A stretch of DNA of 64,000 bases from Bisgaardia hudsonensis (lineage in GTDB: Bacteria; Pseudomonadota; Gammaproteobacteria; Enterobacterales; Pasteurellaceae): the NCBI RefSeq assembly GCF_004345785.1, contig NZ_SLXI01000006.1, forward strand, positions 1-64,000, written 5' to 3'. Numbering within the stretch: position 1 is the stretch's first letter; each line of letters begins with the position of its first letter. The notes beneath the pieces are model-generated. The model had not been told where the DNA came from. It searched no databases and was given only the letters and a program-made list of their open reading frames with translations. Shown here piece after piece: positions 20,549 through 29,859 of this stretch. Position numbers and translations under genes: made by a program.

Positions 20549-21256
20549 ATGGGTCAAAAAGTACATCCACATGGTATTCGCCTTGGTATAGTTAAGCCTT
20601 GGAGCTCTACTTGGTTTGCGAATACACAAGATTTCGCTGATAATTTAGACGGCGATTTCAAAGTACGTCAATTCTTATATAAAGAATTAGCGAGTGCTTC
20701 AGTTTCACGTATTACAATTGAACGCCCTGCTAAGAGTATTCGTGTGACAATTCACACTGCTCGCCCAGGAATCGTAATTGGTAAAAAAGGTGAAGATGTT
20801 GAGAAATTGCGTAATGCCGTTGCAAATATTGCCGGTGTTCCAGCTCAAATCAATATTGCTGAAGTTAAAAAACCTGAATTAGATGCAAAATTAGTTGCAG
20901 ATAGTATCGCTTCTCAGTTGGAACGTCGTGTTATGTTCCGTCGAGCTATGAAACGTGCAGTACAGAACGCAATGCGTTTAGGTGCTAAAGGTATCAAAGT
21001 TGAAGTAAGCGGTCGTTTAGGTGGTGCAGAAATTGCACGTTCTGAATGGTATCGCGAAGGTCGTGTACCATTACATACATTACGTGCGGACATCGATTAT
21101 AACACTGCTGAAGCTAACACTACATACGGAATTATCGGTGTGAAAGTGTGGATCTTCAAAGGTGAAATTTTAGGTGGAATGGCTGCAATTGCACAACAAC
21201 CAGAACAACAACCTACCGCGCCTAAAAAGGCACATCGCGGTAAAGGTCGTAAGTAA
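20549..21256 (+). CDS. rpsC: 30S ribosomal protein S3
   Basis: 235 residues. The N-terminus is [18 protein letters not shown], the type-2 KH domain includes [17 protein letters not shown], and the C-terminal domain has [30 protein letters not shown]. It forms part of the mRNA entry helicase with S4 and S5. A short Gln/Pro-rich stretch precedes a basic C-terminal tail, as in relatives. Confidence 0.99.
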   Translation: MGQKVHPHGIRLGIVKPWSSTWFANTQDFADNLDGDFKVRQFLYKELASASVSRITIERPAKSIRVTIHTARPGIVIGKKGEDVEKLRNAVANIAGVPAQINIAEVKKPELDAKLVADSIASQLERRVMFRRAMKRAVQNAMRLGAKGIKVEVSGRLGGAEIARSEWYREGRVPLHTLRADIDYNTAEANTTYGIIGVKVWIFKGEILGGMAAIAQQPEQQPTAPKKAHRGKGRK

Positions 21257-21269
21257 GGAGAATTGCTAA

Positions 21270-21679
<410 letters not shown>

Positions 21680-21680
<1 letters not shown>

Positions 21681-21871
21681 TGAAAGCTCAAGAACTACGT
21701 ACAAAATCTTTTGAAGAGCTGAATGCTGAATTGGTTAACTTGTTAGGTGAGCAATTCAAATTGCGTATGCAAGCAGCCACCGGTCAGCTTCAACAAACCC
21801 ATCAGTTAAAACAAGTGCGTCGTAGTATTGCACAAGTTAAAACTGTGTTAACCGAAAAGGCGGGTGAGTAA
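21680..21871 (+). CDS. rpmC: 50S ribosomal protein L29
   Basis: 63 residues, two-helix hairpin protein beginning [18 protein letters not shown] with [27 protein letters not shown] in the second half, which is typical of L29. It sits beside L23 at the tunnel exit. It overlaps both neighbours by a single base. Confidence 0.98.
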
Positions 21872-22128
21872 TGACTGATAAAATTCGCAGTGTGCAAGGT
21901 CGTGTTATAAGCGATAAGATGGAAAAATCTTTTGTTGTCGCTATCGAACGTAAGGTTAAACACCCACTATATGGTAAGTTTATCCGTCGTACAACTAAAT
22001 TGCACGTACATGATGAAAATAATGAAGCTAAGTTAGGTGATGTAGTAGAGATTCGTCAATGTCGTCCTCTATCAAAAACCAAATCTTGGACTTTAGTTCG
22101 TGTAGTTGAAAAAGCAGTTATTGCTTAA
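21871..22128 (+). CDS. rpsQ: 30S ribosomal protein S17
   Basis: 85 residues, OB-fold S17 with the pattern [44 protein letters not shown] and the C-terminal [19 protein letters not shown]. It is an early 16S-binding protein. It ends the S10 operon as in E. coli. Unusually, the next gene is not rplN of the spc operon but an unrelated cassette on the far side of a terminator. Confidence 0.99.
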   Translation: MTDKIRSVQGRVISDKMEKSFVVAIERKVKHPLYGKFIRRTTKLHVHDENNEAKLGDVVEIRQCRPLSKTKSWTLVRVVEKAVIA

Positions 22129-22144
22129 TTTTCAGTTACAATAT

Positions 22145-22175
22145 TAAAAAGCTCAGCTTAGGCTGGGCTTTTTTA
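22145..22175 (+). terminator. Terminator of the S10 operon
   Basis: AAAGCTCAGC / GCTGGGCTTT stem (one G-U pair) with a 4-base loop, then TTTTTT. It lies 17 bases after the rpsQ stop. Confidence 0.9.
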
Positions 22176-22243
22176 TTTTATAAATATTTTAAATTTACCA
22201 CCGCGCTTTTTAAACTCTCCTTTTCTAAAATTCTCAAATTTTT

Positions 22244-22259
22244 AACCAGTATACTGGTT
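22244..22259. promoter_or_regulatory. Perfect 16-bp palindrome upstream of the accessory cassette
   Basis: AACCAGTATACTGGTT, a perfect dyad ending immediately before the second palindrome at 22260-22285. It has no T run and is unlikely to be a terminator; it looks like an operator for a dimeric repressor. It does not match the LexA consensus (CTGT-N8-ACAG). No regulator gene is present in the cassette. Confidence 0.5.
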
Positions 22260-22298
22260 TTCTCTTTTATTGACATAAAAGAGAAACTAATTCTGTTA
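22260..22298 (+). promoter_or_regulatory. Cassette promoter with operator-like dyad on the -35 box
   Basis: TTCTCTTTTA (22260-22269) and TAAAAGAGAA (22276-22285) form a perfect 10-bp inverted repeat. The six bases between them are exactly TTGACA, the consensus -35 hexamer. A weak -10 (TGTTAA, about 18 bases on) follows, then AGGAGA six bases before the first ATG. A repressor bound to the dyad would block RNA polymerase. The -10 assignment is tentative. Confidence 0.5.
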
Positions 22299-22321
22299 AA
22301 AAATATTTTAGGAGAATATAT

Positions 22322-23008
22322 ATGGATTATTTTAGTCGATTTAATATGCGTTATGGAACTGAATATATAGAACCAAATAATTATCTATCTCAAAAAGTAC
22401 CCTTAGTATATTTTTGTGATTATCTTAGAGCTAAAGAACCTAGTAATCCTAATTTTCTTTTAGTGTTTAAAAATAAAGATAATATACAACCAATTCCGAT
22501 GCTTGAAAAAGCATCATCTATTTTAAATTTAATTTTAGAATTTACGTTTTCTGTTCATTTTGGCAAATTGAATTATACTCAGAAAGCTTCTAAGAATAAT
22601 CTTGTAATGGTTTGTGTTCCTCGTTCAAGAAAAGAAGGCGAATTAACTGATACACAGAAATATTTTAGGAAAACAGTCTCAGATTTTGCAAAAAATCATC
22701 CATTAATAGGGGATGCAACATCAGCTATCATAAGAATTAAAAATACAGCGACGACTCATTTGAGTCGTGGTGCATATGCCACTGATGGTAATATGCCTTA
22801 TCCAGGTATAACAAAAGATACTTGTTATATAGATGAATCTCAAATTAAGGGAAAATATGTAATTTTAGTAGATGATATATATACTAAATCAGTGAATGTT
22901 GTAGAGGATTGTGCTCAAGCATTGTTGGATTATGGTGCTTATAAAGTTATGGTTTTTACAATTGCTAAAACTAAAAAATTTGAGGTGAATTTAGATGAAT
23001 TATTCTGA
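22322..23008 (+). CDS. Phosphoribosyltransferase-like protein (cassette gene 1)
   Basis: 228 residues, no signal peptide. The C-terminal half resembles type I phosphoribosyltransferases (ComF/amidophosphoribosyltransferase kind). VILVDDIYTKSVN (180-192) aligns with the PRPP-binding loop VLLVDDVxTTGxT, and VMVCVPRSRKEG (about 95-106) resembles the early PRTase strand. The loop is divergent: TKSVN replaces the usual TTGxT. The N-terminal 90 residues match nothing I recognise. The start has an AGGAGA site 6 bases upstream. It is the first of three tightly packed genes, overlapping the DprA-like gene by 14 bases. The reaction is unknown; it could make or salvage a nucleotide-like compound, or only bind PRPP. 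No uptake signal lies in or near it. Confidence 0.7.
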   Translation: MDYFSRFNMRYGTEYIEPNNYLSQKVPLVYFCDYLRAKEPSNPNFLLVFKNKDNIQPIPMLEKASSILNLILEFTFSVHFGKLNYTQKASKNNLVMVCVPRSRKEGELTDTQKYFRKTVSDFAKNHPLIGDATSAIIRIKNTATTHLSRGAYATDGNMPYPGITKDTCYIDESQIKGKYVILVDDIYTKSVNVVEDCAQALLDYGAYKVMVFTIAKTKKFEVNLDELF

Positions 23009-23906
23009 TTTAGCGTTAAAAGTATTAGTTGCTAAAGAACGCGGTATTATCACATCAAAAGCGGATTTTTGGAAAAATTATATAAATGAATGTGATTTTT
23101 TAGAAAAAATTAGTAACGACTTTAGTTTTAATGAGAAGCTTGAAGAATTACAGTTGGCATTAGTTGATGACAGAAGTATGGATGGATTTATTTGTTATTA
23201 TGACGATGATTTTCCTGTAATAAATAAAAAAGTAACAAAAAATAGCGAAAAACCATTTTTGTTATTCTATAAGGGAGACATTTCGTTATTATCTGATCTT
23301 AATAAAAATGTAGCTGTAATTGGTTGTATAGATCCAACTGAAAATATTATTAATCGAGGACGCCGTTTTGTTGAAAAGTTAATTGAGCAAGATTTAGTGG
23401 TTTTAAGTGGTTTAGCTTTAGGATGCGATACAGTTGGTCATCAAGTGTCTGTCGAAAATAATAAAAAGACGATAGCAGTGTTACCAAGTCGATTAGCAAA
23501 TATTTTACCTGTAGAAAATAGAGAATTAGCTAATAATATTGTTGAAAAAGGAGGATTATTAATTACTGAGTATTACAAAGAACCTAAGAATAAGTATGAA
23601 GCAATTAATCGATATATTTCTAGAGATTATTTGCAAGCAATGTTTTCTAAATCTGTTGTTTTAATAGCAAGCTATCAACAGGGGGAAGGTGATAGTGGTT
23701 CAAGGCATGCAATGGATGCTGGATATAGGTATGGTTTACCTTGTTATGCAATGTTCAATATCGCAACTGATAAAAATTCTCCTCACTTTGGGTTAAATAG
23801 AGAGTTAATAGAAAATAAAAAAGCACAAATACTATTACCCAGTTCTGTTTTAGACATTGTACATACTCAAAATTATAGTCTTACTAAAGAATTATCTCTA
23901 TTTTAG
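22995..23906 (+). CDS. DprA/SLOG-fold protein (cassette gene 2)
   Basis: 303 residues. Residues 105-290 form a DprA-like Rossmann (SLOG) domain: VAVIGCIDP (106-114), SGLALGCDTVGHQ (138-150, compare SGLARGID in DprA), AVLPSR (161-166), NRYISRDY (205-212, where DprA has NRIIAGLS) and GSRHAMDAG (235-243). It lacks the C-terminal winged-helix domain of competence DprA. The N-terminal 100 residues are not a recognisable SAM domain. Canonical DprA loads RecA on transforming DNA. Relatives in accessory operons are thought to sense or process nucleotides, and the neighbouring PRTase and HAD genes favour that reading. It overlaps gene 1 by 14 bases. It is unlikely to be the housekeeping dprA. Confidence 0.75.
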   Translation: MNYSDLALKVLVAKERGIITSKADFWKNYINECDFLEKISNDFSFNEKLEELQLALVDDRSMDGFICYYDDDFPVINKKVTKNSEKPFLLFYKGDISLLSDLNKNVAVIGCIDPTENIINRGRRFVEKLIEQDLVVLSGLALGCDTVGHQVSVENNKKTIAVLPSRLANILPVENRELANNIVEKGGLLITEYYKEPKNKYEAINRYISRDYLQAMFSKSVVLIASYQQGEGDSGSRHAMDAGYRYGLPCYAMFNIATDKNSPHFGLNRELIENKKAQILLPSSVLDIVHTQNYSLTKELSLF

Positions 23907-23916
23907 GAAAATCTTT

Positions 23917-24423
23917 ATGCTTTATATTTTTGATTTGGATAATACTTTGGTGTTCACTGATACTCTTAATAATATCGGATATAATCAAGCATTACAAAAT
24001 ATGAAGTTATCACCAATTATAGATAAAAAGAGAATTACTAGAAAAGATTTGGATAAATATTCTATAGATGAAAAAACAAAGCAAAAAATAATCCAATTTA
24101 AGTTAGATTATTTTTTATCTCATTTGTTTAAAACAGAATTAAATAGGCTCTTATATAGAGTAGTGATTTCATCTGCGGTAAAAAAAGTATTGTGGACAAA
24201 AGCGGAGCCTAAACGAGTTATTGCTATTTTAAAATACTATAAAATAGAACGTTGTTTTTCTAAAATATATTTTTTTAAAAAGGAAAATATTCAAAAAGAA
24301 CTAGTTATTATTTGCCAAGAAAATAATCAAAAAACAGTGAGAGACATAATAGTTTTTGAAGATGATAGTTGGATTCTTCATCAGCTTGCATTACTTAAAA
24401 TTAGATATGTAATTTGCAAATAG
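23917..24423 (+). CDS. Small HAD-family phosphatase-like protein (cassette gene 3)
   Basis: 168 residues, short for a HAD hydrolase. It opens MLYIFDLDNTLVFTD, with motif I DxDxT intact, and near the C-terminus has VFEDDSWILHQLAL, an acidic motif IV. A motif II Ser (ISSAVKK) and a motif III lysine can be proposed in between. The frame is open from 23857 with an upstream ATG inside the DprA-like gene. I chose 23917 because the HAD fold begins there and AGGA lies upstream, which leaves a 10-base gap after gene 2. A phosphatase acting on a nucleotide or sugar phosphate made by its neighbours is a reasonable inference, not shown. Confidence 0.72.
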   Translation: MLYIFDLDNTLVFTDTLNNIGYNQALQNMKLSPIIDKKRITRKDLDKYSIDEKTKQKIIQFKLDYFLSHLFKTELNRLLYRVVISSAVKKVLWTKAEPKRVIAILKYYKIERCFSKIYFFKKENIQKELVIICQENNQKTVRDIIVFEDDSWILHQLALLKIRYVICK

Positions 24424-24529
24424 TTTTATTGTTTTAGGGATTTTAATTAATAAATTGAGGAGAGTTATAAAACAAATATTAATTGTAGAAGATCGAACTT
24501 AATCTGAAAGTTTCCCATTTGAAATAGTA

Positions 24530-25222
24530 TGACTGGCAGATAAATTTGAGTCTAAATTCGTTTTCCATTTATAATATGTTCATCAGTGTTCTACTACAAC
24601 ATATTTTCTCTTGATGAGTTCGATGATGGATTATAATAGACTAACTATTCATCAAAGTCAGTTTGTAAATCTGTTTTCTAATAACCTGATAAAACTTTTG
24701 TAAAATCGTCTTATGAAAAGGTTCACAGATTTTCTTTTTTGTTGGAGCATATCAAAATTAGAGAATTTTATCATTTAACATATTAGAAATTACAGTCACT
24801 ATTTTCATTGTATAGAATTTAGCAAAAGAAACACTTTGCTACAAGTATCCACGTTGATAAATCTGCCCGATACCTTTCAGGTTACTTATATAGAACATAT
24901 TTTGTGAACCTAAATAGTTAGGATGAACGATATTAATTAGCAATATTGTCTTTTTTCTTACACTTTAAGGCTTATACTTGCTGTTCATTTAAGAGCATTC
25001 CTTTTTCTACATTTCTTTTTCAAGAGAGTTAAAAGTTGTTTAAGGTTAGCAAAATTATGGTGAATCTAAATAGAACGAATACAGCCTGTTAAAATTTTAT
25101 TACACCATTCATTACTTATTCTTGCCTGTTTATAAGCGGAGAAGTCCAATGCAAATTTTATTAGTGTTTATTCAATGTTTTCATCGATACAATTTTTAAG
25201 GTTGAGGACTTTCCGATTTTAG
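24530..25222 (-). pseudogene. Decayed IS481-family transposase
   Basis: No long open frame exists in the 850 bases between the cassette and mazG. The minus strand, read with frameshifts and stops, still shows an IS481-type transposase in order: ALDFSAYKQARISNEW, then GCIRSI, then HPNYLGSQNMFYISNLKG (compare the family's YLGxQDTFYVGxLKG), LYTMKIVTV, KPFHKTILQKFYQV, and near the end HHRTHQEKICCSRT (compare NxERTHQGKMCCGRTP). The first catalytic Asp position now reads Asn. About 45 residues containing the second catalytic segment are missing. It is a dead remnant; the terminal inverted repeats were not identified. It implies past transposition at this site. Apart from this I see nothing coding in 24424-25274. 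Confidence 0.75.
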
Positions 25223-25274
25223 GTTAATTAAAACATGCTATACTGATTGCTTACAGCGATAGAAAGTATCTGAC

Positions 25275-26063
25275 TTAAAATTTTTCCTTCTTTACTTCGT
25301 CCCACAATAGATCCATTTCAACTAATGATGTCTCTTCAAAAGATTTTCCTGAATTTTGTAATTTTTTTTCAATTTTTCTAAAACGGTTTTCAAATTTTAT
25401 GTTGGCTTTTCTTAGACTCTCTTCTGGATCGCATTTTAAATGGCGACTTAAATTTACGACGGAAAATAATAGGTCCCCTATTTCTTCTTCAATTTTATTT
25501 TGTACTTTCTCTGGTTGTTTTAGCTCTTCTTTTACCTCTTCTAATTCTTCCTCTACTTTAGCAAAAACATCTTTTATATCATTCCAATCAAATCCTATTT
25601 TGGAACAACGTTTTTGTAATTTTTCGGCTCTAGTTAATGCAGGAAAGGCAAAGGGGATATTATCTAAAATAGATGTGTATCCTTTTTGTTTATTTTCTTG
25701 AGATTTTACAGTATTCCAATTTTCTAATGCTTCTATCTCATTGTTTGCCTTATTTGTACCAAAAACATGGGGGTGACGACGAATAATTTTTTCATTGATA
25801 TTATGAACGACATCTTCAAAATTGAAGATATTATCTTCTGAGGCAAGCTGGCTTAAAAAAACAACTTGTAATAATAGATCGCCTAGTTCTTCTTTTAATT
25901 CACCATAATTGTTTTTTCTTATTGCTTCTACAACCTCATAGCTTTCTTCTAATAAATATGGAATCATAGTTTGATAATTTTGTTTTAGATCCCAAGGACA
26001 ACCATCATTTGGATCTCTTAATTTTGCGATTGTTTTAATAAAATCTTGAATTGAGTAATACAT
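25275..26063 (-). CDS. mazG: Nucleoside triphosphate pyrophosphohydrolase
   Basis: 262 residues, all-alpha NTP-PPase with two MazG repeats. The first has [27 protein letters not shown] and the metal-binding [12 protein letters not shown]. The second has [11 protein letters not shown] and [18 protein letters not shown]. It hydrolyses all NTPs and dNTPs to the monophosphate and PPi; in E. coli it lowers ppGpp and cleans up damaged nucleotides. Length matches E. coli MazG (263). It lies next to the accessory cassette, but on the opposite strand, and is an ordinary core gene. Confidence 0.95.
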   Translation of the reverse strand: MYYSIQDFIKTIAKLRDPNDGCPWDLKQNYQTMIPYLLEESYEVVEAIRKNNYGELKEELGDLLLQVVFLSQLASEDNIFNFEDVVHNINEKIIRRHPHVFGTNKANNEIEALENWNTVKSQENKQKGYTSILDNIPFAFPALTRAEKLQKRCSKIGFDWNDIKDVFAKVEEELEEVKEELKQPEKVQNKIEEEIGDLLFSVVNLSRHLKCDPEESLRKANIKFENRFRKIEKKLQNSGKSFEETSLVEMDLLWDEVKKEKF

Positions 26064-26225
26064 TATCTATATCCTTTGCTATAAAAATTGTTAGATAGTA
26101 TAGACTTCATTTGATAAAAAAAGAAAAGTTTTTTAAAACGTGATCTACTGCATACTTTTTGATAAAAAGGAATGTTATCATAATTAAAACACAGAAATAT
26201 AATCCCTGATAATAAGGAGTTAGCT

Positions 26226-26654
26226 ATGTATAAACATATATTAGTTGCAGTCGATCTTTCAGAAGAGAGCAAGTTTTTATTAGAGAAAGCTGTAGGAGTA
26301 GCAAAACGTAATGATGCTAAGTTATCTATTATTCACGTTGATGTTAATTTCTCTGATCTTTATACAGGATTGATTGATGTTAATATGTCATCAATGCAGG
26401 ATCGTATTTCAAATGAAACCCATCAGGCATTAATTCAACTTTCAGAACAAGCAAATTATCCTATTACAGAAAAATTAAGTGGTAGTGGAGATTTAGGACA
26501 AGTACTAGTAGATGCTATTGAGCAATATGATGTTGATTTATTGGTCACAGGTCACCATCAAGATTTTTGGAGTAAATTAATGTCGTCTACTCGACAAGTG
26601 ATGAATACGATTAAAATTGATATGCTTGTTGTGCCGTTAAGAGATTCGGAATAG
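26226..26654 (+). CDS. uspA: Universal stress protein A
   Basis: 142 residues, cytoplasmic alpha/beta USP fold. It starts [23 protein letters not shown], the canonical UspA opening, and ends in [13 protein letters not shown]-like strands. There is no clear G-2x-G-9x-G(S/T) ATP motif, consistent with the non-ATP-binding UspA subfamily. An AAGGAG ribosome site lies 6 bases upstream and a strong terminator follows. The order uspA-alaS-csrA is as in Haemophilus. Confidence 0.94.
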   Translation: MYKHILVAVDLSEESKFLLEKAVGVAKRNDAKLSIIHVDVNFSDLYTGLIDVNMSSMQDRISNETHQALIQLSEQANYPITEKLSGSGDLGQVLVDAIEQYDVDLLVTGHHQDFWSKLMSSTRQVMNTIKIDMLVVPLRDSE

Positions 26655-26688
26655 GCTTGTAGTTTGTCATATTTAGACCCGAAATATT

Positions 26689-26726
26689 AAGGATCGAAAA
26701 TAATATAAGATTTTCGATCCTTTTTG
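26689..26726 (+). terminator. Terminator of uspA
   Basis: 12-bp perfect stem AAGGATCGAAAA / TTTTCGATCCTT followed by TTTTTG, 34 bases after the uspA stop. Confidence 0.92.
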
Positions 26727-26867
26727 TTTTTTAGAAAATCCTTATGTTTGATTTAAGTAGATTAAATTAGCAGATCAGAAAAAATTATTTTTATAAAAAT
26801 ATAAAAATATGCAACAATAGAAAGAATTTGTATATCGTTAAATTTAATAGAAAAACAAGGTTTATAA

Positions 26868-29495
26868 ATGAAAACAACAGCAGATATTAGACAATCTTTT
26901 CTGGATTTTTTTCACAGTAAAGGACATCAAATCGTAGAAAGTAGCTCTCTTGTACCTGATAATGATCCGACATTATTATTTACTAATGCGGGAATGAATC
27001 AGTTTAAAGATGTTTTTTTGGGAGCAGATAAACGTAACTACACAAGAGCGACAACTGCACAGCGTTGTGTTCGTGCTGGGGGTAAGCATAATGATTTAGA
27101 AAATGTAGGCTATACTGCTCGTCATCATACATTTTTTGAAATGTTAGGTAATTTTAGTTTTGGTGATTATTTTAAACAAGATGCGATTACTTTTGGCTGG
27201 GAATTTTTAACCTCTCCTAAATGGCTTGGTCTACCTAAAGAAAAATTGTGGGTAACAGTGTATCAGACTGATGATGAAGCATATGATATTTGGCATAAAC
27301 AAGTAGGTATTCCTGCTGATCGTATTATTCGTATCGGTGATAATAAAGGTGCGCCCTATGCTTCAGATAACTTTTGGCAAATGGGGGATACCGGTCCTTG
27401 TGGTCCTTGTACTGAGATTTTTTATGATCACGGTGATCATATTTGGGGAGGACCTCCTGGCTCGCCAGAAGAAGATGGTGATAGATATATTGAAATTTGG
27501 AATATTGTCTTTATGCAATATAACCGTTTTTCTGATGGCACAATGGAAAAATTGCCAAAACCATCTGTTGATACAGGAATGGGATTAGAACGTATTACTG
27601 CTGTAATGCAACATGTTAATTCAAATTATGAAATTGATATATTTCAGACTTTAATTAAAAAAGTTTCAGAATTAACAGGAGAAAAAGATTTAAATAATAA
27701 ATCCTTACGAGTTATCGCAGATCATATTCGTTCTTGTGCTTATTTAATTGCTGATGGAGTTATTCCTTCTAATGAAGGGCGTGGGTATGTGCTTCGTCGT
27801 ATTATTCGTCGTGCTGTTCGTCATGGAAATTTATTAGGTGCTAAAGAAGCATTTTTCTATAAATTAGTTCCTACATTGATAGAAGTAATGGATAGTGCAG
27901 GTAAAAATGTTAAGGAAAAGCAGGCGGATGTTGAAAAATTATTGCGTTTAGAAGAAGAACAATTTGCTCGTACTTTAGAACGCGGATTAGTTTTACTTGA
28001 TGAGGCATTAGTAAATGTTAAAGATAATACATTATCAGGTGAAGTCGCATTTAAACTATATGATACATATGGTTTTCCATTAGATTTAACTGCTGATGTT
28101 TGTCGTGAGCGAAATATAAAAATTGATGAAGTTGGTTTTGAAAGAGAAATGGAAGCTCAGCGTCAAAGAGCTCAATCTGCAAGCCAATTTGGACTAGATT
28201 ATAGTAATGTTATTCGTGTTGATGGCACAACAAAATTCGAAGGTTATACGGAATCAGAAAGTCTTGCGAAAATTACCGCACTTTTCTGTGATGGCAAATC
28301 TGTTGATAGTATTGCGCTTGGACAAGAAGCTGTTGTTATTTTAGATAATACACCTTTTTATGGGGAATCAGGCGGACAAGTAGGGGATAAGGGAACACTA
28401 TCTGGACAACAATTTATCTTTGATGTAAAAGATACCCAGAAATATGGTCAAGTATTTGGACATATTGGCGTATTAACAGAAGGTGAATTAAAAGTTGGAC
28501 AATCTGTCAATGCCGTAGTTGATATAGAACGACGCCAGAAAATTTCATCAAATCATTCAGCGACGCACTTGTTACATGCTGCATTACGTCAAGTTTTAGG
28601 AGAACACGTTGCACAAAAAGGCTCGTTAGTTGCCGACAATGTATTGCGTTTTGATTTTGTTCAACCTGAAGCAATTACAAAATCACAGCTTATTGAAATT
28701 GAGCATTTAGTGAATAAACATATTCGAGCGAATCATCTTGTACAAACAGAAATTATGCCAATTGATGAAGCGAAGAAACGTGGTGCAATGGCATTATTTG
28801 GTGAAAAATATGGCGATATGGTTAGAGTGTTAACTATGAGTGATTTTTCAGTTGAGTTATGTGGTGGTATCCATGTTAAGCGAACTGGTGATATAGGATT
28901 GTTTAAAATTATTTCTGAATCGGCGATCTCGGCTGGAATTAGACGAGTAGAGGCGATTACTGGTGAAGCTGCAATAGACTGGTTACATCAACAACAACAA
29001 TTACTTAACCAAAGTGCTGAATTACTTAAAACAGATAATCATTCTATTGTTGATAAAATTCGCCAATTGCAAGAAAAATCGAAGAAAGCTGAAAAGGAAT
29101 TACAACAATTACAGCAAAAATTAGCATTACAAGCAGGTTCTGTTCTTGTTAAAAGTGCGGTTAGAATTAATGGTGTTTCTGTTATTTTACAACAATTAGA
29201 CGGAATCGATTCTAAGGCATTACGTGTAATGGTTGATGATCTAAAAAATCAATTAGGATCTGGTATTGTTGCTTTTGCTTCTGTTGTTGATTCAAAAGTG
29301 AATTTAATTGTTGGTGTAACATCAGATCTTACGAATCGGATAAAAGCGGGAGAAATTGTCAATATTATGGCGCAAGAAGTTGGTGGAAAAGGCGGTGGTC
29401 GTCCTGATATGGCGATGGCTGGCGGATCTCAGCCAGAAAATGTGGCAAAATCATTATCATCTTGTTCTAAATGGTTGCAAGAAAAATTAATCTAA
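26868..29495 (+). CDS. alaS: Alanyl-tRNA synthetase
   Basis: 875 residues, class II synthetase charging tRNA-Ala. The N-terminal catalytic core has [30 protein letters not shown] and [17 protein letters not shown]. The editing domain, which clears Ser and Gly from tRNA-Ala, has the zinc ligands [11 protein letters not shown] and CGGIH. The C-Ala domain ends in [16 protein letters not shown]. Length equals E. coli AlaS. Two USS copies lie within (28275-28283, 29153-29161). It is followed by csrA 147 bases downstream, a conserved neighbourhood. Confidence 0.99.
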   Translation: MKTTADIRQSFLDFFHSKGHQIVESSSLVPDNDPTLLFTNAGMNQFKDVFLGADKRNYTRATTAQRCVRAGGKHNDLENVGYTARHHTFFEMLGNFSFGDYFKQDAITFGWEFLTSPKWLGLPKEKLWVTVYQTDDEAYDIWHKQVGIPADRIIRIGDNKGAPYASDNFWQMGDTGPCGPCTEIFYDHGDHIWGGPPGSPEEDGDRYIEIWNIVFMQYNRFSDGTMEKLPKPSVDTGMGLERITAVMQHVNSNYEIDIFQTLIKKVSELTGEKDLNNKSLRVIADHIRSCAYLIADGVIPSNEGRGYVLRRIIRRAVRHGNLLGAKEAFFYKLVPTLIEVMDSAGKNVKEKQADVEKLLRLEEEQFARTLERGLVLLDEALVNVKDNTLSGEVAFKLYDTYGFPLDLTADVCRERNIKIDEVGFEREMEAQRQRAQSASQFGLDYSNVIRVDGTTKFEGYTESESLAKITALFCDGKSVDSIALGQEAVVILDNTPFYGESGGQVGDKGTLSGQQFIFDVKDTQKYGQVFGHIGVLTEGELKVGQSVNAVVDIERRQKISSNHSATHLLHAALRQVLGEHVAQKGSLVADNVLRFDFVQPEAITKSQLIEIEHLVNKHIRANHLVQTEIMPIDEAKKRGAMALFGEKYGDMVRVLTMSDFSVELCGGIHVKRTGDIGLFKIISESAISAGIRRVEAITGEAAIDWLHQQQQLLNQSAELLKTDNHSIVDKIRQLQEKSKKAEKELQQLQQKLALQAGSVLVKSAVRINGVSVILQQLDGIDSKALRVMVDDLKNQLGSGIVAFASVVDSKVNLIVGVTSDLTNRIKAGEIVNIMAQEVGGKGGGRPDMAMAGGSQPENVAKSLSSCSKWLQEKLI

Positions 29496-29642
29496 TAAAA
29501 ATTTGTGGGATACATCACAACTTTAATGTTTAGTCATGATTTTTTTTATAGATTAAGTAAACTACTATAAGTTGATGAAAGTAACACTAATTGAAATATG
29601 ATAGAGAAATGTTCTCATATCATAAAAATATAAGGGGGAATA

Positions 29643-29825
29643 ATGCTTATATTAACCAGAAAAGCAGGTGAAAGTTTGCTTATCGGTGATGATATTTCAA
29701 TTACAATATTAAATATACGGGGCAATCAAGTAAAGATAGGTGTTAATGCACCAAAAGAGGTCTCTGTTCATCGAGAAGAAATTTATCAAAAAATTAAAGA
29801 ATTGCAAGATGAAGAGAATTGCTAA
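29643..29825 (+). CDS. csrA: Carbon storage regulator (RNA-binding)
   Basis: 60 residues, complete CsrA. It begins [23 protein letters not shown] and contains [25 protein letters not shown], with the RNA-contacting residues L4 and R44-type arginine present. The dimer binds GGA motifs in mRNA leaders and controls glycolysis, glycogen and virulence traits. Its ribosome site reads AAGGGGGAA. It sits directly after alaS and 34 bases before the phosphohexomutase gene. Confidence 0.98.
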   Translation: MLILTRKAGESLLIGDDISITILNIRGNQVKIGVNAPKEVSVHREEIYQKIKELQDEENC

Positions 29826-29859
29826 TCAGCTTTAGTATTTATTTTAGAATGGAGAAATT

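Noticed and set aside
22244-22259. LexA box for the accessory cassette
   Set aside because: The palindrome is CCAGTATACTGG, lacking the CTGT-N8-ACAG pattern seen clearly at recA.
22995-23906. Housekeeping competence dprA
   Set aside because: It lacks the C-terminal winged helix and has a diverged core; a naturally competent species should have a normal dprA elsewhere.
22322-24423. Retron or CRISPR-type defence locus
   Set aside because: PRTase-like genes occur with some retrons, but there is no reverse transcriptase, no msr/msd-like repeat and no repeat-spacer array here.
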